DNA of 31,534 bases from Gammaproteobacteria bacterium RIFCSPHIGHO2_12_FULL_45_12 (GTDB lineage: Bacteria > Pseudomonadota > Gammaproteobacteria > DSM-16500): positions 51 to 31,584 of the forward strand of contig MGYH01000013.1 in assembly GCA_001801665.1 (NCBI GenBank). The letters are read 5' to 3'. The translations under genes and the position numbers were made by a program. Below the pieces are notes generated by a model, which did no database searches, was not told where the DNA came from, and was given only the letters and a program-made list of their open reading frames with translations. Position 1 is the first letter of the stretch. Every line of letters begins with the position of its first letter. This document shows positions 7,844 through 16,281 of this stretch, one piece after another.

Positions 7844-7898
7844 ATTACTTTTTAATTCTAAAAGTAATTGACAGTATATTCCTTTTAGACTACTTTTA
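7844..7898 (+). promoter_or_regulatory. Promoter with operator-like inverted repeats facing the biosynthetic cluster
   Basis: A consensus -35 TTGACA (7868-7873) and a weaker -10 TACTTT (7891-7896) are 17 bases apart, pointing toward the cluster. Three copies of one half-site surround it: TTACTTTT at 7845-7852, AAAAGTAA at 7860-7867 and TACTTTTA at 7891-7898. The first two form a 9-bp inverted repeat (7844-7852/7860-7868) touching the -35. The second and third form a perfect 8-bp inverted repeat (7859-7866/7891-7898) that brackets the promoter. This is what a repressor operator should look like; the divergent S24 repressor is the obvious candidate. The rest of 7690-7840 is very AT-rich with no clear gene. 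Confidence 0.5.
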
Positions 7899-7937
7899 AC
7901 TCCTTAAAGACTTAGTTGTATATGAGGGCGCTTAAGA

Positions 7938-8003
7938 ATGCTTGATATGCCAAGTCATAAAAAAATAGATGAGCAAAAGTATTATGGAGCTACGAGATTG
8001 TGA
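7938..8003 (+). CDS. Possible 21-codon leader ORF coupled to the next gene
   Basis: The ORF begins MLDMPSHKK and ends YYGATRL. It has an AGGG stretch nine bases before its ATG and its TGA overlaps the next start as TGATG, the pattern of translational coupling. It lies just downstream of the candidate promoter, so it would be first in the transcript. The peptide resembles nothing I know. It may be a small peptide or only a leader. Confidence 0.3.
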   Translation: MLDMPSHKKIDEQKYYGATRL

Positions 8004-8365
8004 TGGGTCCTAAAATAAAAAAAGAATACGAATATAAAAATATAGAGAGTCCCTTTACTGAAATATTTTCGCTATTGAAGCGATATCAGGTTTTATCAGA
8101 TGGACTAACAGCACTGGTGTACAACTCTGATGAGTTGATTGAAATGCATCAGCATATTGAAAGTGTGATTGAGACACTTCTGCAGGGCTTGCAAAGTTTA
8201 GGTCAAGTTGTTGGCGAAGCGACTAACCGTAAGGTGATTCCCATTAATCGTATTGGTTCAATAGGGTATTTAATATCATCAATATCAAATCTGACTGAAT
8301 CATTAAATACTTTAAAAGCTGATGCAAGTTTTGAGTTACGACGGCGTGGTTTAAAGGATTTTTAG
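8003..8365 (+). CDS. Hypothetical helical protein, 120 aa
   Basis: The protein is probably all-helical and soluble. A central stretch with ELIEMHQHIESVIETLLQGL and a later SLNTLKADASFELRRRG give amphipathic heptad-like spacing. No catalytic motif is visible and I do not recognise a family. The ATG at 8003 overlaps the stop of a short upstream ORF; a GTG at 8000 is the alternative. Being first in the co-directional cluster and 21 bases before the AfsA-like gene, it may be a regulator or partner protein of the pathway. Confidence 0.6.
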   Translation: MGPKIKKEYEYKNIESPFTEIFSLLKRYQVLSDGLTALVYNSDELIEMHQHIESVIETLLQGLQSLGQVVGEATNRKVIPINRIGSIGYLISSISNLTESLNTLKADASFELRRRGLKDF

Positions 8366-8386
8366 GAAGTCAGTAGTTTAAAAGCA

Positions 8387-9181
8387 ATGGAAGACATTAA
8401 AGAGATTAAAAATATGAAAAATAATAACAAAAGTTTAATAAAGGTATTTGTGGTAGGTGATAAATTTAAATGTTTTGCAAAAAATAAAAATATTATAGGT
8501 ATATCACAGCTGGAAAAGATGGTTAGCAATGGAAATATTACACTGAACAATCATTATCAAATTTACATTGGTCAAGGAGTCTGTGAAATGCAAATCAAAA
8601 AAATACATCAACGTATCAATAAAATGAAACTAAATAAGAGGTTTGAAATAATTTTCCCTGATTTTTATCAAAAAAGTTCTAAGTGTCTTACGCACAAACA
8701 AAAAAATGAAAATATTATGATATCTGACCCATTGAAGCTTAGTGATGGTGAATTTAAATGCCATTTAATGCTTAACGACAACTGTGCAGAAATGAGTGAT
8801 CACGTAACTGGCCACCATATACAAGGCATGGTTGTAATTGAAGCTGCCAGACAGATGGTGTTGGCCATTTCTGAGAAATATCTAATTGATGGAAAATCTG
8901 GAAAGCCAAATTTTTTAACCAATAGCGTTAACGCTGATTTTAAAAGATTTATATTTCCACTACAGGTAGAAGCAATAGCCAAGATAGTAGAGATAAAAAA
9001 ATCTATAGGTAATAACTTAATATGCAGCATGTTAATTACTTTTATTCAGAATGAAGAAGAATGCGTTAGTTTGATATGTAAGTCATCAATCCTAGATTCA
9101 AATTATGTTGAAGAAAAAGAATCAAATCTCGCGGCCCAGTGTATTAACACTTACTTGAGTTCAAGCCAAAGATTAAATTAA
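8387..9181 (+). CDS. AfsA-type hotdog protein (A-factor biosynthesis domain)
   Basis: This 264-residue protein has one clear AfsA hotdog domain (PF03756 type) at about residues 112-235. The signature DHVTGHHIQGMVVIEAARQM covers residues 138-157 with Asp138, His139, His143, Glu152 and Arg155. The first 110 residues show no second copy of the signature, whereas streptomycete AfsA/ScbA carry two repeats. In Streptomyces, AfsA joins a beta-ketoacyl chain to dihydroxyacetone phosphate to start gamma-butyrolactone signals. Neighbouring ACP, KAS III, SDR and HAD phosphatase genes would supply or process such an intermediate. AfsA-like proteins outside actinobacteria can have other roles, so the reaction here is inferred. 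Confidence 0.8.
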   Translation: MEDIKEIKNMKNNNKSLIKVFVVGDKFKCFAKNKNIIGISQLEKMVSNGNITLNNHYQIYIGQGVCEMQIKKIHQRINKMKLNKRFEIIFPDFYQKSSKCLTHKQKNENIMISDPLKLSDGEFKCHLMLNDNCAEMSDHVTGHHIQGMVVIEAARQMVLAISEKYLIDGKSGKPNFLTNSVNADFKRFIFPLQVEAIAKIVEIKKSIGNNLICSMLITFIQNEEECVSLICKSSILDSNYVEEKESNLAAQCINTYLSSSQRLN

Positions 9182-9191
9182 GGGGGTGGTG

Positions 9192-10364
9192 ATGAGAGGC
9201 AATATTTTGATAGTTGGTGCGGGTCCAGCAGGAATGGTTCTGGCATGTATGTTAGCGAAAAATGGAGTTAAGGTTAAAATTGTTGATAAACGTCAACACT
9301 CATCATCAATACCTAGAGCTATAAATATAGCATCTCCAGTGCTAAAAATATTCGATGATTTGGGAATTGGGCAACGTATAGGTAAGAATGGACTTAAGCT
9401 TGATGAGTTGAACGTATATTGGAATAAAAACCCCTTTATAAATATAAACTATAAATATTATAAACCAGATTACCCATATTTCTTTCATTTAGAGCAGTCA
9501 AAAATAGAATGCTATCTGAGTGACAAATTACAATCACATGGTGTTCATATTAAACGAGCTGTTTCTGTTAATGATATAAAAGTAAATCCAAGTGATATAC
9601 ATGTGAACTTTTCAAAATTGAATGGTGAAACATGGGGTGAAAGCTTCAACTATGTAATTGGGTGCGATGGTGGAAATAGTACTGTTAGGGAACTGGCGGG
9701 TATTGGCTGTGCTCAAGAGAAATACCCTGCTCATTTTATGTTAATTGATGGAGAGATAATCCATCAATTTAAAAACAAGATAAATCATCTTCATTATTAT
9801 TTATCTGAAAATGGATATTTAATTGTTGCTCCCCTCGCAAATGGAAAGTGTCGCATGATTGCCTCGGTGAAAGGCGTTCAATCTGGAAAGCAGACAGAAG
9901 GCCAGATTTCTGAAAAGTTTAAAGAGATTTTATTAGAGAGAGCGCCGAGCAATCTTAAACTTAACAAAATACTATGGGGAACATCAGGAAATTATTTCCA
10001 CCGTATTGCTGATGTTGCAAGCAAAGGAAATGTTTTCTTAGCTGGGGATGCGCTGCATCAATTTAGTCCTGTAGGTGGAGCCAATATGAATGTAGGTGTG
10101 CAGGATGCTTCTAGTTTGGGAGAGAGATTACTTAACGAGATACGTGGAAAAAGTTCAGGAAAAAATTTAAGGGAATATAGCAATGAAAGATTATATGTGG
10201 CTTGGCGCTACATTAAGGAAACTGCGTCTATGACTCGTTTATTAACAAGATACGAAAGTATAAATATGTCTGAACACGAGAAATATTTACCAAATATGAA
10301 AAATAGAAAATATATAAAGCACACACTTCCTGAGATGTTTTCAGGCGACTATTTCATCAATTAA
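9192..10364 (+). CDS. FAD-dependent monooxygenase (class A, PheA/TfdB-like)
   Basis: This 390-residue flavoprotein has the class A hydroxylase fingerprints: GAGPAG (residues 9-14) for the FAD ADP moiety, the CDGGNSTVR segment around residue 159 (DG motif), and LAGDALHQFSPVGGANMNVGVQDA (GD motif at 285-286). Such enzymes hydroxylate aromatic or other electron-rich rings, or perform epoxidation or Baeyer-Villiger-like steps, using NAD(P)H. The ATG at 9192 has AGGGGG five bases upstream; the GTGs at 9186 and 9189 are too close to it. It follows the AfsA-like gene by 10 bases and is probably a tailoring enzyme of the same pathway. Confidence 0.88.
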   Translation: MRGNILIVGAGPAGMVLACMLAKNGVKVKIVDKRQHSSSIPRAINIASPVLKIFDDLGIGQRIGKNGLKLDELNVYWNKNPFININYKYYKPDYPYFFHLEQSKIECYLSDKLQSHGVHIKRAVSVNDIKVNPSDIHVNFSKLNGETWGESFNYVIGCDGGNSTVRELAGIGCAQEKYPAHFMLIDGEIIHQFKNKINHLHYYLSENGYLIVAPLANGKCRMIASVKGVQSGKQTEGQISEKFKEILLERAPSNLKLNKILWGTSGNYFHRIADVASKGNVFLAGDALHQFSPVGGANMNVGVQDASSLGERLLNEIRGKSSGKNLREYSNERLYVAWRYIKETASMTRLLTRYESINMSEHEKYLPNMKNRKYIKHTLPEMFSGDYFIN

Positions 10365-10399
10365 TTATTACTATACAAATCAAAAAAAAAGGGTATTAC

Positions 10400-11656
10400 G
10401 TGAGTGTAAATGAAAGTAAAAAATGGACGTTATTTTTCTTGATAACCGTCATATTCATAGATTTTATGGGTATGGCAACTGTAGTTGTTATATTTCCAAA
10501 ATTATTACTGGAATCAAATTTTATATTCTCAGTAGCCATGTCGGATTCGCAACGTTTATGGTGGATGGGAGTTCTTCTTGCAATCTACCCTTTTGGTCAG
10601 ATAGTCGGTGCATCAGTATTTGGTAAACTCTCTGATTATTATGGCCGTAAAAAGCTGCTTGTTAGTACACTACTCGGCACATTGGTTGGCTTTATTCTCT
10701 CTGGCTTTGCTATTGAGATGAGTCTGCCAATAGTGTTGTTTGCAAGCCGTTTACTTGCCGGTCTTTGTGCGGGTAATGTTGCCATTGCACAGGCGAGTTT
10801 ATCAGATATTAGCAATGAGAAAACAAAGACAAAATATATTGCTCTAGGGCAAACTGCCATGGGTTCAGCATATATTGTGGGGCCAATTTTAGGGGCAATT
10901 TTGTCTGAGTCAACGACAGTCTCCTGGTTTAATAGTGCAACTCCATTCTGGTTCTTTAGTTTGCTGCTGGCTTTACTAACCTTAGCAACAGCATCTTTAT
11001 ATAAAGAAACACTGGTGCAACCAAAACGTGAAAAAATTGTACTTCTTGGCGGATTAAAACAAATATATTCTGCACTTACTGATTCCCGTCTAGGAGGTGC
11101 ATTTTTAGTCTGGCTAATATTTGTGAGCGGATGGTGGTTGTTTGAATCATTTATGCCGGCCTTCTTGTTGCAGAATTTCCATTTTTCTACTGTGCAAATA
11201 GGAAATGTACTTTCTTTTAATGGTGCATTATATGCAGGGTTTCAATTCCTCGTTGTTCAGCGAGTGGCTCAGTATATAAAGCCAGAGTCTATGATTAAAT
11301 ATTCTGGTTGTTTTGTAGCATTTTCTATCATCTCTCTTGCTTATGTTGGTAGTACATTGGAGCTATATATGGCGATGTCCGTCTTTGTAATGTCAATGGG
11401 CTTCATGATACCAGGCTTAATTTCCTATATATCAAGTCAAGCAAGTGATAATGAACAAGGGCAGGTAATGGGTATGGTTAATTCAATACAAGCAGTTTCA
11501 ACGGTTATTGTCATGATGTTAGGCGGGTATCTGAATGCCATTAATAATGGGATTACAATCCTTGGTGGTGGATTGCTGGTGTTATTTAGCTGGTTATTAT
11601 TCATTGGGTTGGTAGGTAAGAAAACTCAAAGATCGGTGTATGCTGCAGATGCTTAA
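10400..11656 (+). CDS. MFS transporter (TetA/drug efflux-like)
   Basis: This 418-residue membrane protein has about 12 hydrophobic segments and MFS motif A (GKLSDYYGRKK, about residues 75-85). A motif C-like stretch (AMGSAYIVGPILGAILSES) lies in helix 5, typical of antiporters of the 12-helix drug efflux group. It starts with GTG at 10400 after a weak AGGG-type site. The position inside the biosynthetic cluster suggests export of, or self-protection against, the product. The last codons overlap the HAD gene by 17 bases. Confidence 0.87.
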   Translation: MSVNESKKWTLFFLITVIFIDFMGMATVVVIFPKLLLESNFIFSVAMSDSQRLWWMGVLLAIYPFGQIVGASVFGKLSDYYGRKKLLVSTLLGTLVGFILSGFAIEMSLPIVLFASRLLAGLCAGNVAIAQASLSDISNEKTKTKYIALGQTAMGSAYIVGPILGAILSESTTVSWFNSATPFWFFSLLLALLTLATASLYKETLVQPKREKIVLLGGLKQIYSALTDSRLGGAFLVWLIFVSGWWLFESFMPAFLLQNFHFSTVQIGNVLSFNGALYAGFQFLVVQRVAQYIKPESMIKYSGCFVAFSIISLAYVGSTLELYMAMSVFVMSMGFMIPGLISYISSQASDNEQGQVMGMVNSIQAVSTVIVMMLGGYLNAINNGITILGGGLLVLFSWLLFIGLVGKKTQRSVYAADA

Positions 11657-12359
11657 TATTATCAATAATATAAGTTCGAATGAAACAAAATATTACGCAT
11701 TCTTTGATGTAGATGGAACTCTTGTAAAAGGCAAGCCAATGCTTGATTTTTTAAAGTTTTATTATGAAATGCGGTATTCGAAATCGCCAATAATAGGGCA
11801 ATACAAATATTCACTATTTCGAGCAAAAGCGTTTTTACTTGGTTTGTTTACTCGTTCGAGAGAGCTTCAAAATAAACTTTACTATAAATGCTATGCAGAC
11901 CAAGAAAGCCATTTTGTTAAAATGGTTGGCAATAAATGGTACAAAAATTCAATAGTAAATAATTCATACTATAAAAATGTTGTAGATGAACTGATGCAGC
12001 ATCAAGAAAATAAAGCTGAAATTGTGTTGGTGTCGGGATCATTTTTACCTTGCTTAAGTAGAATTGCTGAAAAATTGAATGTGAATTATATCCTTGCTAC
12101 TTCATTGGAGGAAAAAAATGGACGGTATACAGGGAGATTGTCATGTGAGCCTGTCATTGGAAGTGGAAAGTGCAATGCAATATTTGGATGGATGCGAAGG
12201 TTAGGGAAAGTCGATTTAACCACCTGTTATGCATATGGCGATCATATTAGTGATATTCCAATGCTGTCACTAGTTGGTAATCCTGTGTTGGTTACTAGAG
12301 ATGTAAAATTAAAAGAAATAGCAAAAAACTTAGACTGGAAAATTATAGCACCAGTTTGA
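11640..12359 (+). CDS. HAD-IB family phosphatase (SerB-like)
   Basis: This 239-residue haloacid dehalogenase-type hydrolase has all four motifs: I DVDGT (Asp23 nucleophile and Asp25), II VSGS (Ser132), III GSGKC (Lys177) and IV YGDHISDIPML (Asp201, Asp205). The inserted helical cap between motifs I and II matches subfamily IB (PSPase-like HAD hydrolases). It would remove phosphate from a small metabolite in the cytoplasm. In the A-factor route a phosphatase acts on the butenolide phosphate made by AfsA, so this gene could fill that role. Translation is coupled to the MFS gene by overlap. Confidence 0.86.
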   Translation: MLQMLNIINNISSNETKYYAFFDVDGTLVKGKPMLDFLKFYYEMRYSKSPIIGQYKYSLFRAKAFLLGLFTRSRELQNKLYYKCYADQESHFVKMVGNKWYKNSIVNNSYYKNVVDELMQHQENKAEIVLVSGSFLPCLSRIAEKLNVNYILATSLEEKNGRYTGRLSCEPVIGSGKCNAIFGWMRRLGKVDLTTCYAYGDHISDIPMLSLVGNPVLVTRDVKLKEIAKNLDWKIIAPV

Positions 12360-12378
12360 TTACTGAGAGGATATGACA

Positions 12379-12684
12379 ATGAAAAATAAAATTGAAAAAT
12401 TAATTCTTAATGCTGCAAATGAACTTAATATTTTACTAGACCATAAATTAGAAATTGAACAAAAAAGTGAATGTAAATTGTATGGGCAAGGTGGGGTGTT
12501 AGATTCAATATCGTTGGTTACTCTAATTGTTAAAGTGGAAGAAAAAATTGAGGATGAATTTAAGTCATCTATCATTCTTGCAGATGAAAAAGCCATGTCA
12601 CAAAGGCGAAGCCCCTTCCTCACAGTCGGCACATTGTCTGCATACATTGAATCATTATTAAACGCGGAGGTTGTTTATGGATAA
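12379..12684 (+). CDS. Acyl carrier protein (first of two)
   Basis: This is an acidic helical protein of 101 residues. LDSISLVTLI gives the phosphopantetheine attachment Ser at residue 43 in a DS motif; the usual Leu after Ser is Ile. The length is greater than a standard ACP (about 80) owing to an insert before the last helix. The start at 12379 is eight bases after GAGAGG; the ATG at 12373 is only two bases from it. The gene ends 8 bases inside the SDR gene. It would carry acyl intermediates as thioesters. Confidence 0.78.
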   Translation: MKNKIEKLILNAANELNILLDHKLEIEQKSECKLYGQGGVLDSISLVTLIVKVEEKIEDEFKSSIILADEKAMSQRRSPFLTVGTLSAYIESLLNAEVVYG

Positions 12685-13378
12685 GCCAATAACATTAATT
12701 ACAGGGACTAGAAAAGGGATTGGTAAATACTTGTCTGAATATTATGTTGAGAAGGGACACATAGTCATTGGATGTAGTCGTTCTTCAATAGACTGGTCCT
12801 TGCCAAATTATAAACATTTTGAACTTGATGTATCGGATGAGAAATCTGTGCGTAATCTATTTAGATGTGTTCGCAAGGAATACGGAAGAGTTGACAATGT
12901 GATAAATAATGCAGGAATTGCATCAATGAACCATGCCCTAATTACTCCTTTATCTACTGTCAATGAAGTTTTAAAGACTAATTTTATAGGAACGTTTTTG
13001 TTTTGCCGAGAAGCTGGGAAAATGATGACAAAAAATAAGTATGGACGAATTGTTAATTTTACTACCGTTGCTACACCCTTAAAGCTTGAAGGTGAGGCGG
13101 TATATGCCGCATCTAAGGCTGCAATTCTTTCGCTAACTCAAGTGTTAGCGCGAGAACTCGCTCCATTTAATATTACCGTAAATGCTATTGGGCCGACACC
13201 AATAGAGACGGATTTGATTCGTTCAGTTCCAAATGAAAAAATGCAAGCCCTTGTTCAAAGACAGGCGATAAACCGTTATGGCGAATTTCAAGATGTTTCA
13301 AATGTCATCGATTTTTATATAAACAAAAAAAGTGACTTTATTACAGGTCAAAATATATATTTAGGTGGCGTGTCATGA
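12677..13378 (+). CDS. Short-chain dehydrogenase/reductase (FabG-like)
   Basis: This 233-residue SDR has the cofactor loop TGTRKGIGK, the NNAG motif and the catalytic YAASK (Tyr-x3-Lys). The usual catalytic Ser upstream is a Thr (NFTTVATP), which can substitute in some SDRs. The C-terminal GQNIYLGGVS is FabG-like. A perfect GGAGG lies six bases before the ATG at 12677; the TTG at 12671 is too close. Set between two ACP genes and a ligase, it probably reduces a beta-ketoacyl thioester or a butenolide-type intermediate. It overlaps the ligase gene by four bases (ATGA). Confidence 0.88.
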   Translation: MDKPITLITGTRKGIGKYLSEYYVEKGHIVIGCSRSSIDWSLPNYKHFELDVSDEKSVRNLFRCVRKEYGRVDNVINNAGIASMNHALITPLSTVNEVLKTNFIGTFLFCREAGKMMTKNKYGRIVNFTTVATPLKLEGEAVYAASKAAILSLTQVLARELAPFNITVNAIGPTPIETDLIRSVPNEKMQALVQRQAINRYGEFQDVSNVIDFYINKKSDFITGQNIYLGGVS

Positions 13379-14727
13379 TTATCGATGAATTGAGAGGAAA
13401 AATAATTAAATACGCAGCTGCTCAAGCTATGGTATGGAAAGACATTTGCTACTCATATCATGATATTAATGTCTTGATTGAAAAATATTCCCTAGTAATA
13501 AAAGATAGGAGAATGGCTGGAGAATCAGTGGCTATAATAGGCGATTATTCGCCGTATACAGTCGCTTTATTTATTGCATTATTACAGCATGGCTGTGTGG
13601 TGCTGCCGTTATCAAACAGGTCAGAATATACAGTATCTGAATTTTGCAAGGTAGTTGAATTACAGCACAGCATTCAATTTGAAAGCGATGGTAAATTAAT
13701 TTATTCAAAAATTGGCCATGTTCAAATGAACGATCTGATGATTAAGTTTAGAAAAAAAAATCACCCAGGAGTTGTAATATTTTCCTCAGGATCAACAGGT
13801 GTAAGCAAAGCAATCCTTCATGATGCTTTTCCTTTACTTGAAAAATTTCGTGTAAATAGAAAGTGTGTTCGTGCCATCAGTTTCTTATTGTTTGACCATA
13901 TTGGTGGAATTAATACGTTGTTTTATACATTATTTAATGGTGGATGTTTGGTCATACCAGATGATAGATCAGTCATTGCAGTATGTCAGGCTATTGAGAG
14001 GCATAAAGTAGAGGCGCTTACAACCACGCCTACTTTCTTAAATCTGCTGCTTTTGAGTCAATCAACGGACAGTTACTGCCTGGAGAGCTTACGGGTTATT
14101 AATTATGGCACTGAAATAATGCCAGAATTTCTTCTATTGAAATTACACGATTTGTTCCCTGAGGTTAGGTTATCTCAGGCATATGGTTTGTCAGAAGTGG
14201 GTGTACTGCCTGTCCGCTCAATTTCTCCTACATCCTCTCTCATTAAAATTGATGAAAGTGATGAATTTAATATACGAATATGTAATGGAATGTTGGAAGT
14301 TAAATCTAAATCTTCAATGGTTGGTTATTTAAATTGCGAAAATACGATGGCAGATGGTGGCTGGTTTAAAACGGGCGATTTAGTCGAAGAATACGGTGAT
14401 TGCTTGAAGATACTTGGGAGGAAGTCCGACATTATTAACGTCGGTGGTTCCAAGGTATACCCTGCTGAAGTTGAAAATGTATTAAGGCAGATAGATAACG
14501 TTGAAGACGTGTTAGTTTTTCCCATTTCAAATTTGATAACTGGAAATATTGTTGCTGCTAAATTTAGGCTGTCTGAACCTGAGGATTTGATGAGTTTTCA
14601 TGGCAGAATGATTAAATTTTGCAAGCCAAAACTATCAAACTATAAAATCCCACAAAAAATTGATTTTACATCCGATATTTTTCATGGCGAAAGATTCAAA
14701 AAAACAAGAATAACTGGAGTTATTTGA
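13375..14727 (+). CDS. AMP-dependent synthetase/acyl-ACP (or CoA) ligase
   Basis: This 450-residue ANL-superfamily adenylating enzyme shows motif A3 IFSSGSTGVSKAI (about 135-147), A5 YGLSEVG, A7 GWFKTGDL, A8 GRKSDIINVGGSKVYPAEVE and a C-terminal Lys in RFKKTRI (A10). It would activate a carboxylic acid as acyl-AMP and load it onto a carrier thiol, most likely the ACP encoded one base downstream. The compact length and adjacency favour acyl-ACP over acyl-CoA ligase. The substrate acid cannot be read from the sequence. Confidence 0.88.
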   Translation: MIIDELRGKIIKYAAAQAMVWKDICYSYHDINVLIEKYSLVIKDRRMAGESVAIIGDYSPYTVALFIALLQHGCVVLPLSNRSEYTVSEFCKVVELQHSIQFESDGKLIYSKIGHVQMNDLMIKFRKKNHPGVVIFSSGSTGVSKAILHDAFPLLEKFRVNRKCVRAISFLLFDHIGGINTLFYTLFNGGCLVIPDDRSVIAVCQAIERHKVEALTTTPTFLNLLLLSQSTDSYCLESLRVINYGTEIMPEFLLLKLHDLFPEVRLSQAYGLSEVGVLPVRSISPTSSLIKIDESDEFNIRICNGMLEVKSKSSMVGYLNCENTMADGGWFKTGDLVEEYGDCLKILGRKSDIINVGGSKVYPAEVENVLRQIDNVEDVLVFPISNLITGNIVAAKFRLSEPEDLMSFHGRMIKFCKPKLSNYKIPQKIDFTSDIFHGERFKKTRITGVI

Positions 14728-14728
14728 A

Positions 14729-14962
14729 ATGAAAAAAGAAAATTTGTTAAGTGAGATAGCAAAATTCCTTGAGATAGATAGGTGTAATCTCAATGATAAA
14801 TATGATCTTAAAGGGCATTCCATTGATTCCTTAGTAGTTATATCAATAATTGCAGCGGTTGATATTATTTACAGCGTGAGAGTGCAGGGTTGTGAGATTG
14901 ATAAATGTGAAACGGTAGGTGATATCTTTAGTTTAATTGACCTTAAGCTGAAAGCATTATGA
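14729..14962 (+). CDS. Acyl carrier protein (second)
   Basis: This 77-residue ACP/PCP has GHSIDSLVVISI, with the phosphopantetheine Ser at residue 34 in the canonical DSL motif. It starts one base after the ligase stop and overlaps the KAS III gene by ATGA, so ligase, carrier and condensing enzyme are translationally linked. It probably carries the starter acyl unit made by the ligase and elongated by the KAS III. Confidence 0.87.
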   Translation: MKKENLLSEIAKFLEIDRCNLNDKYDLKGHSIDSLVVISIIAAVDIIYSVRVQGCEIDKCETVGDIFSLIDLKLKAL

Positions 14963-15951
14963 ATACCATTATCGAGAATGTGAAAGTCAGTTCCATTGCA
15001 GTCGCGATGCCAAAAAATCAGCTTGACCTTGAATCACTTAAGTCAGTTTATGGTGAAAATGAAGTGGTTCGAATTATGGAAAGCACTGGGGTAAAAAAAG
15101 TAAGAGTTGCTGAAAAGCATATAAAAACATCCGATTTATGCTATGCAGCTGCTAATCACCTTATGGTGACTAACCAGATTGCCCCGTTGTCAATTGACGC
15201 GATAGTACTTGTAACGCAAACATCTGATGGTGTTATGCCCGCTACCAGTGTCAGGTTACAAGATAGATTAGGTTTATCCACGCATGTTGTCGCTATGGAT
15301 ATCAATTATGGTTGTTCAGGATATATTTATGGCTTGTATGTCTCATCGTTATTAATCGCATCAGGAGGGTGTAAAAAGGTTTTACTGTGCGCTGGTGATG
15401 TCATTACGCAACTAATTAACCCGAATGACCGGAGTGTCCGTATGGTTTTTGGAGATGCTGGTTCGGCAACTTTAGTTGAAAATGGTAAAGATAATATTGC
15501 ATTTTCAATCAAGACCGATGGTTCTGGCAAAGAATTTCTTAAAACAATACAAAATGATGACAATAAGCCTGAAATATTAATGGATGGAGCGGCAGTGATG
15601 AATTTTGCACTGCGAGATGTACCTTTTGTTATTGAGCAATTACTTGGTGTTAAAGGCTGGAGTTCAGATGAAGTGGGTGTATATGCACTTCATCAGGCTA
15701 ATTCCTTTATGCTCAATTATCTTCGTAAAAAAATGAAGATAAATAAAAATAATTTGCCTATTGAAATTGAAAATACTGGGAACACAGGTTCGGCTTCAAT
15801 ACCGCTTCTTTTGACACTAAAACAAAAGTTTCTACAGCGAGAAGGCATGTTATTTAAATCAGTTTTGTGTGGATTTGGTGTAGGGCTTTCATGTGCCGCT
15901 GCGGCATTGAACCTTTCCAATACAAAAATGTTAGCCCCAATTGAAATTTAA
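14959..15951 (+). CDS. 3-oxoacyl-ACP synthase III (FabH-like)
   Basis: This 330-residue thiolase-fold enzyme has the KAS III triad Cys119 (NYGCSGY), His245 (LHQAN) and Asn275 (ENTGNTGS). It would catalyse decarboxylative condensation of malonyl-ACP with an acyl starter, or acyl transfer/ester formation as in FabH-like tailoring enzymes. It is unlikely to be the housekeeping fabH because it sits in an accessory cluster with its own ACP and ligase. The protein is full length and the triad is intact. Confidence 0.9.
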   Translation: MNTIIENVKVSSIAVAMPKNQLDLESLKSVYGENEVVRIMESTGVKKVRVAEKHIKTSDLCYAAANHLMVTNQIAPLSIDAIVLVTQTSDGVMPATSVRLQDRLGLSTHVVAMDINYGCSGYIYGLYVSSLLIASGGCKKVLLCAGDVITQLINPNDRSVRMVFGDAGSATLVENGKDNIAFSIKTDGSGKEFLKTIQNDDNKPEILMDGAAVMNFALRDVPFVIEQLLGVKGWSSDEVGVYALHQANSFMLNYLRKKMKINKNNLPIEIENTGNTGSASIPLLLTLKQKFLQREGMLFKSVLCGFGVGLSCAAAALNLSNTKMLAPIEI

Positions 15952-15978
15952 TTATTTACTTAAACTAGGAGATATAAA

Positions 15979-16269
15979 ATGTACTTACTAAACGTTAGTT
16001 ATACCGCGCTTCCAGAAAATGTACTACTTCATTCTGAGTCGCATTCTGCATGGGTAAAAAAATATTTTGATAATGGAACCTTTTTATTTGCGGGGCCTAA
16101 AAAAAGTAAACTGGGTGGCGCTATTTTGGCGAAGTCAATAGATAAGAAGCTCCTTATGAAAATATTATCTGAAGACTCATATGTAAAAAATGATGTTGTT
16201 GAATATCACATCACTGACTTCGATTGCAAGCTCTTGTCGCCTGAGTTGCAGTATTTGAGTGGTTGCTAA
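15979..16269 (+). CDS. YciI-like protein
   Basis: This 96-residue protein is of the YciI/muconolactone-isomerase-like ferredoxin-fold family. It shows a conserved His near residue 22, an AGP segment followed by GG (FLFAGPKKSKLGGAI), an acidic LSEDSY and a terminal VEYHITDF. YciI proteins are small cytoplasmic dimers with a possible dehydrochlorinase or lyase-type His-Asp site; several occur as tailoring enzymes. A GGAG-type site (CTAGGAG) precedes the ATG. The role in this pathway is unknown, possibly a cyclisation or isomerisation. Confidence 0.75.
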   Translation: MYLLNVSYTALPENVLLHSESHSAWVKKYFDNGTFLFAGPKKSKLGGAILAKSIDKKLLMKILSEDSYVKNDVVEYHITDFDCKLLSPELQYLSGC

Positions 16270-16281
16270 TTAGCTAAATGA

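Noticed and set aside
7922..7945. 7-codon ORF reading MRALKNA, similar in length to the microcin C peptide gene
   Set aside because: No ribosome binding site, last residue is Ala rather than Asn, and it is far from the E1-like gene; likely chance.
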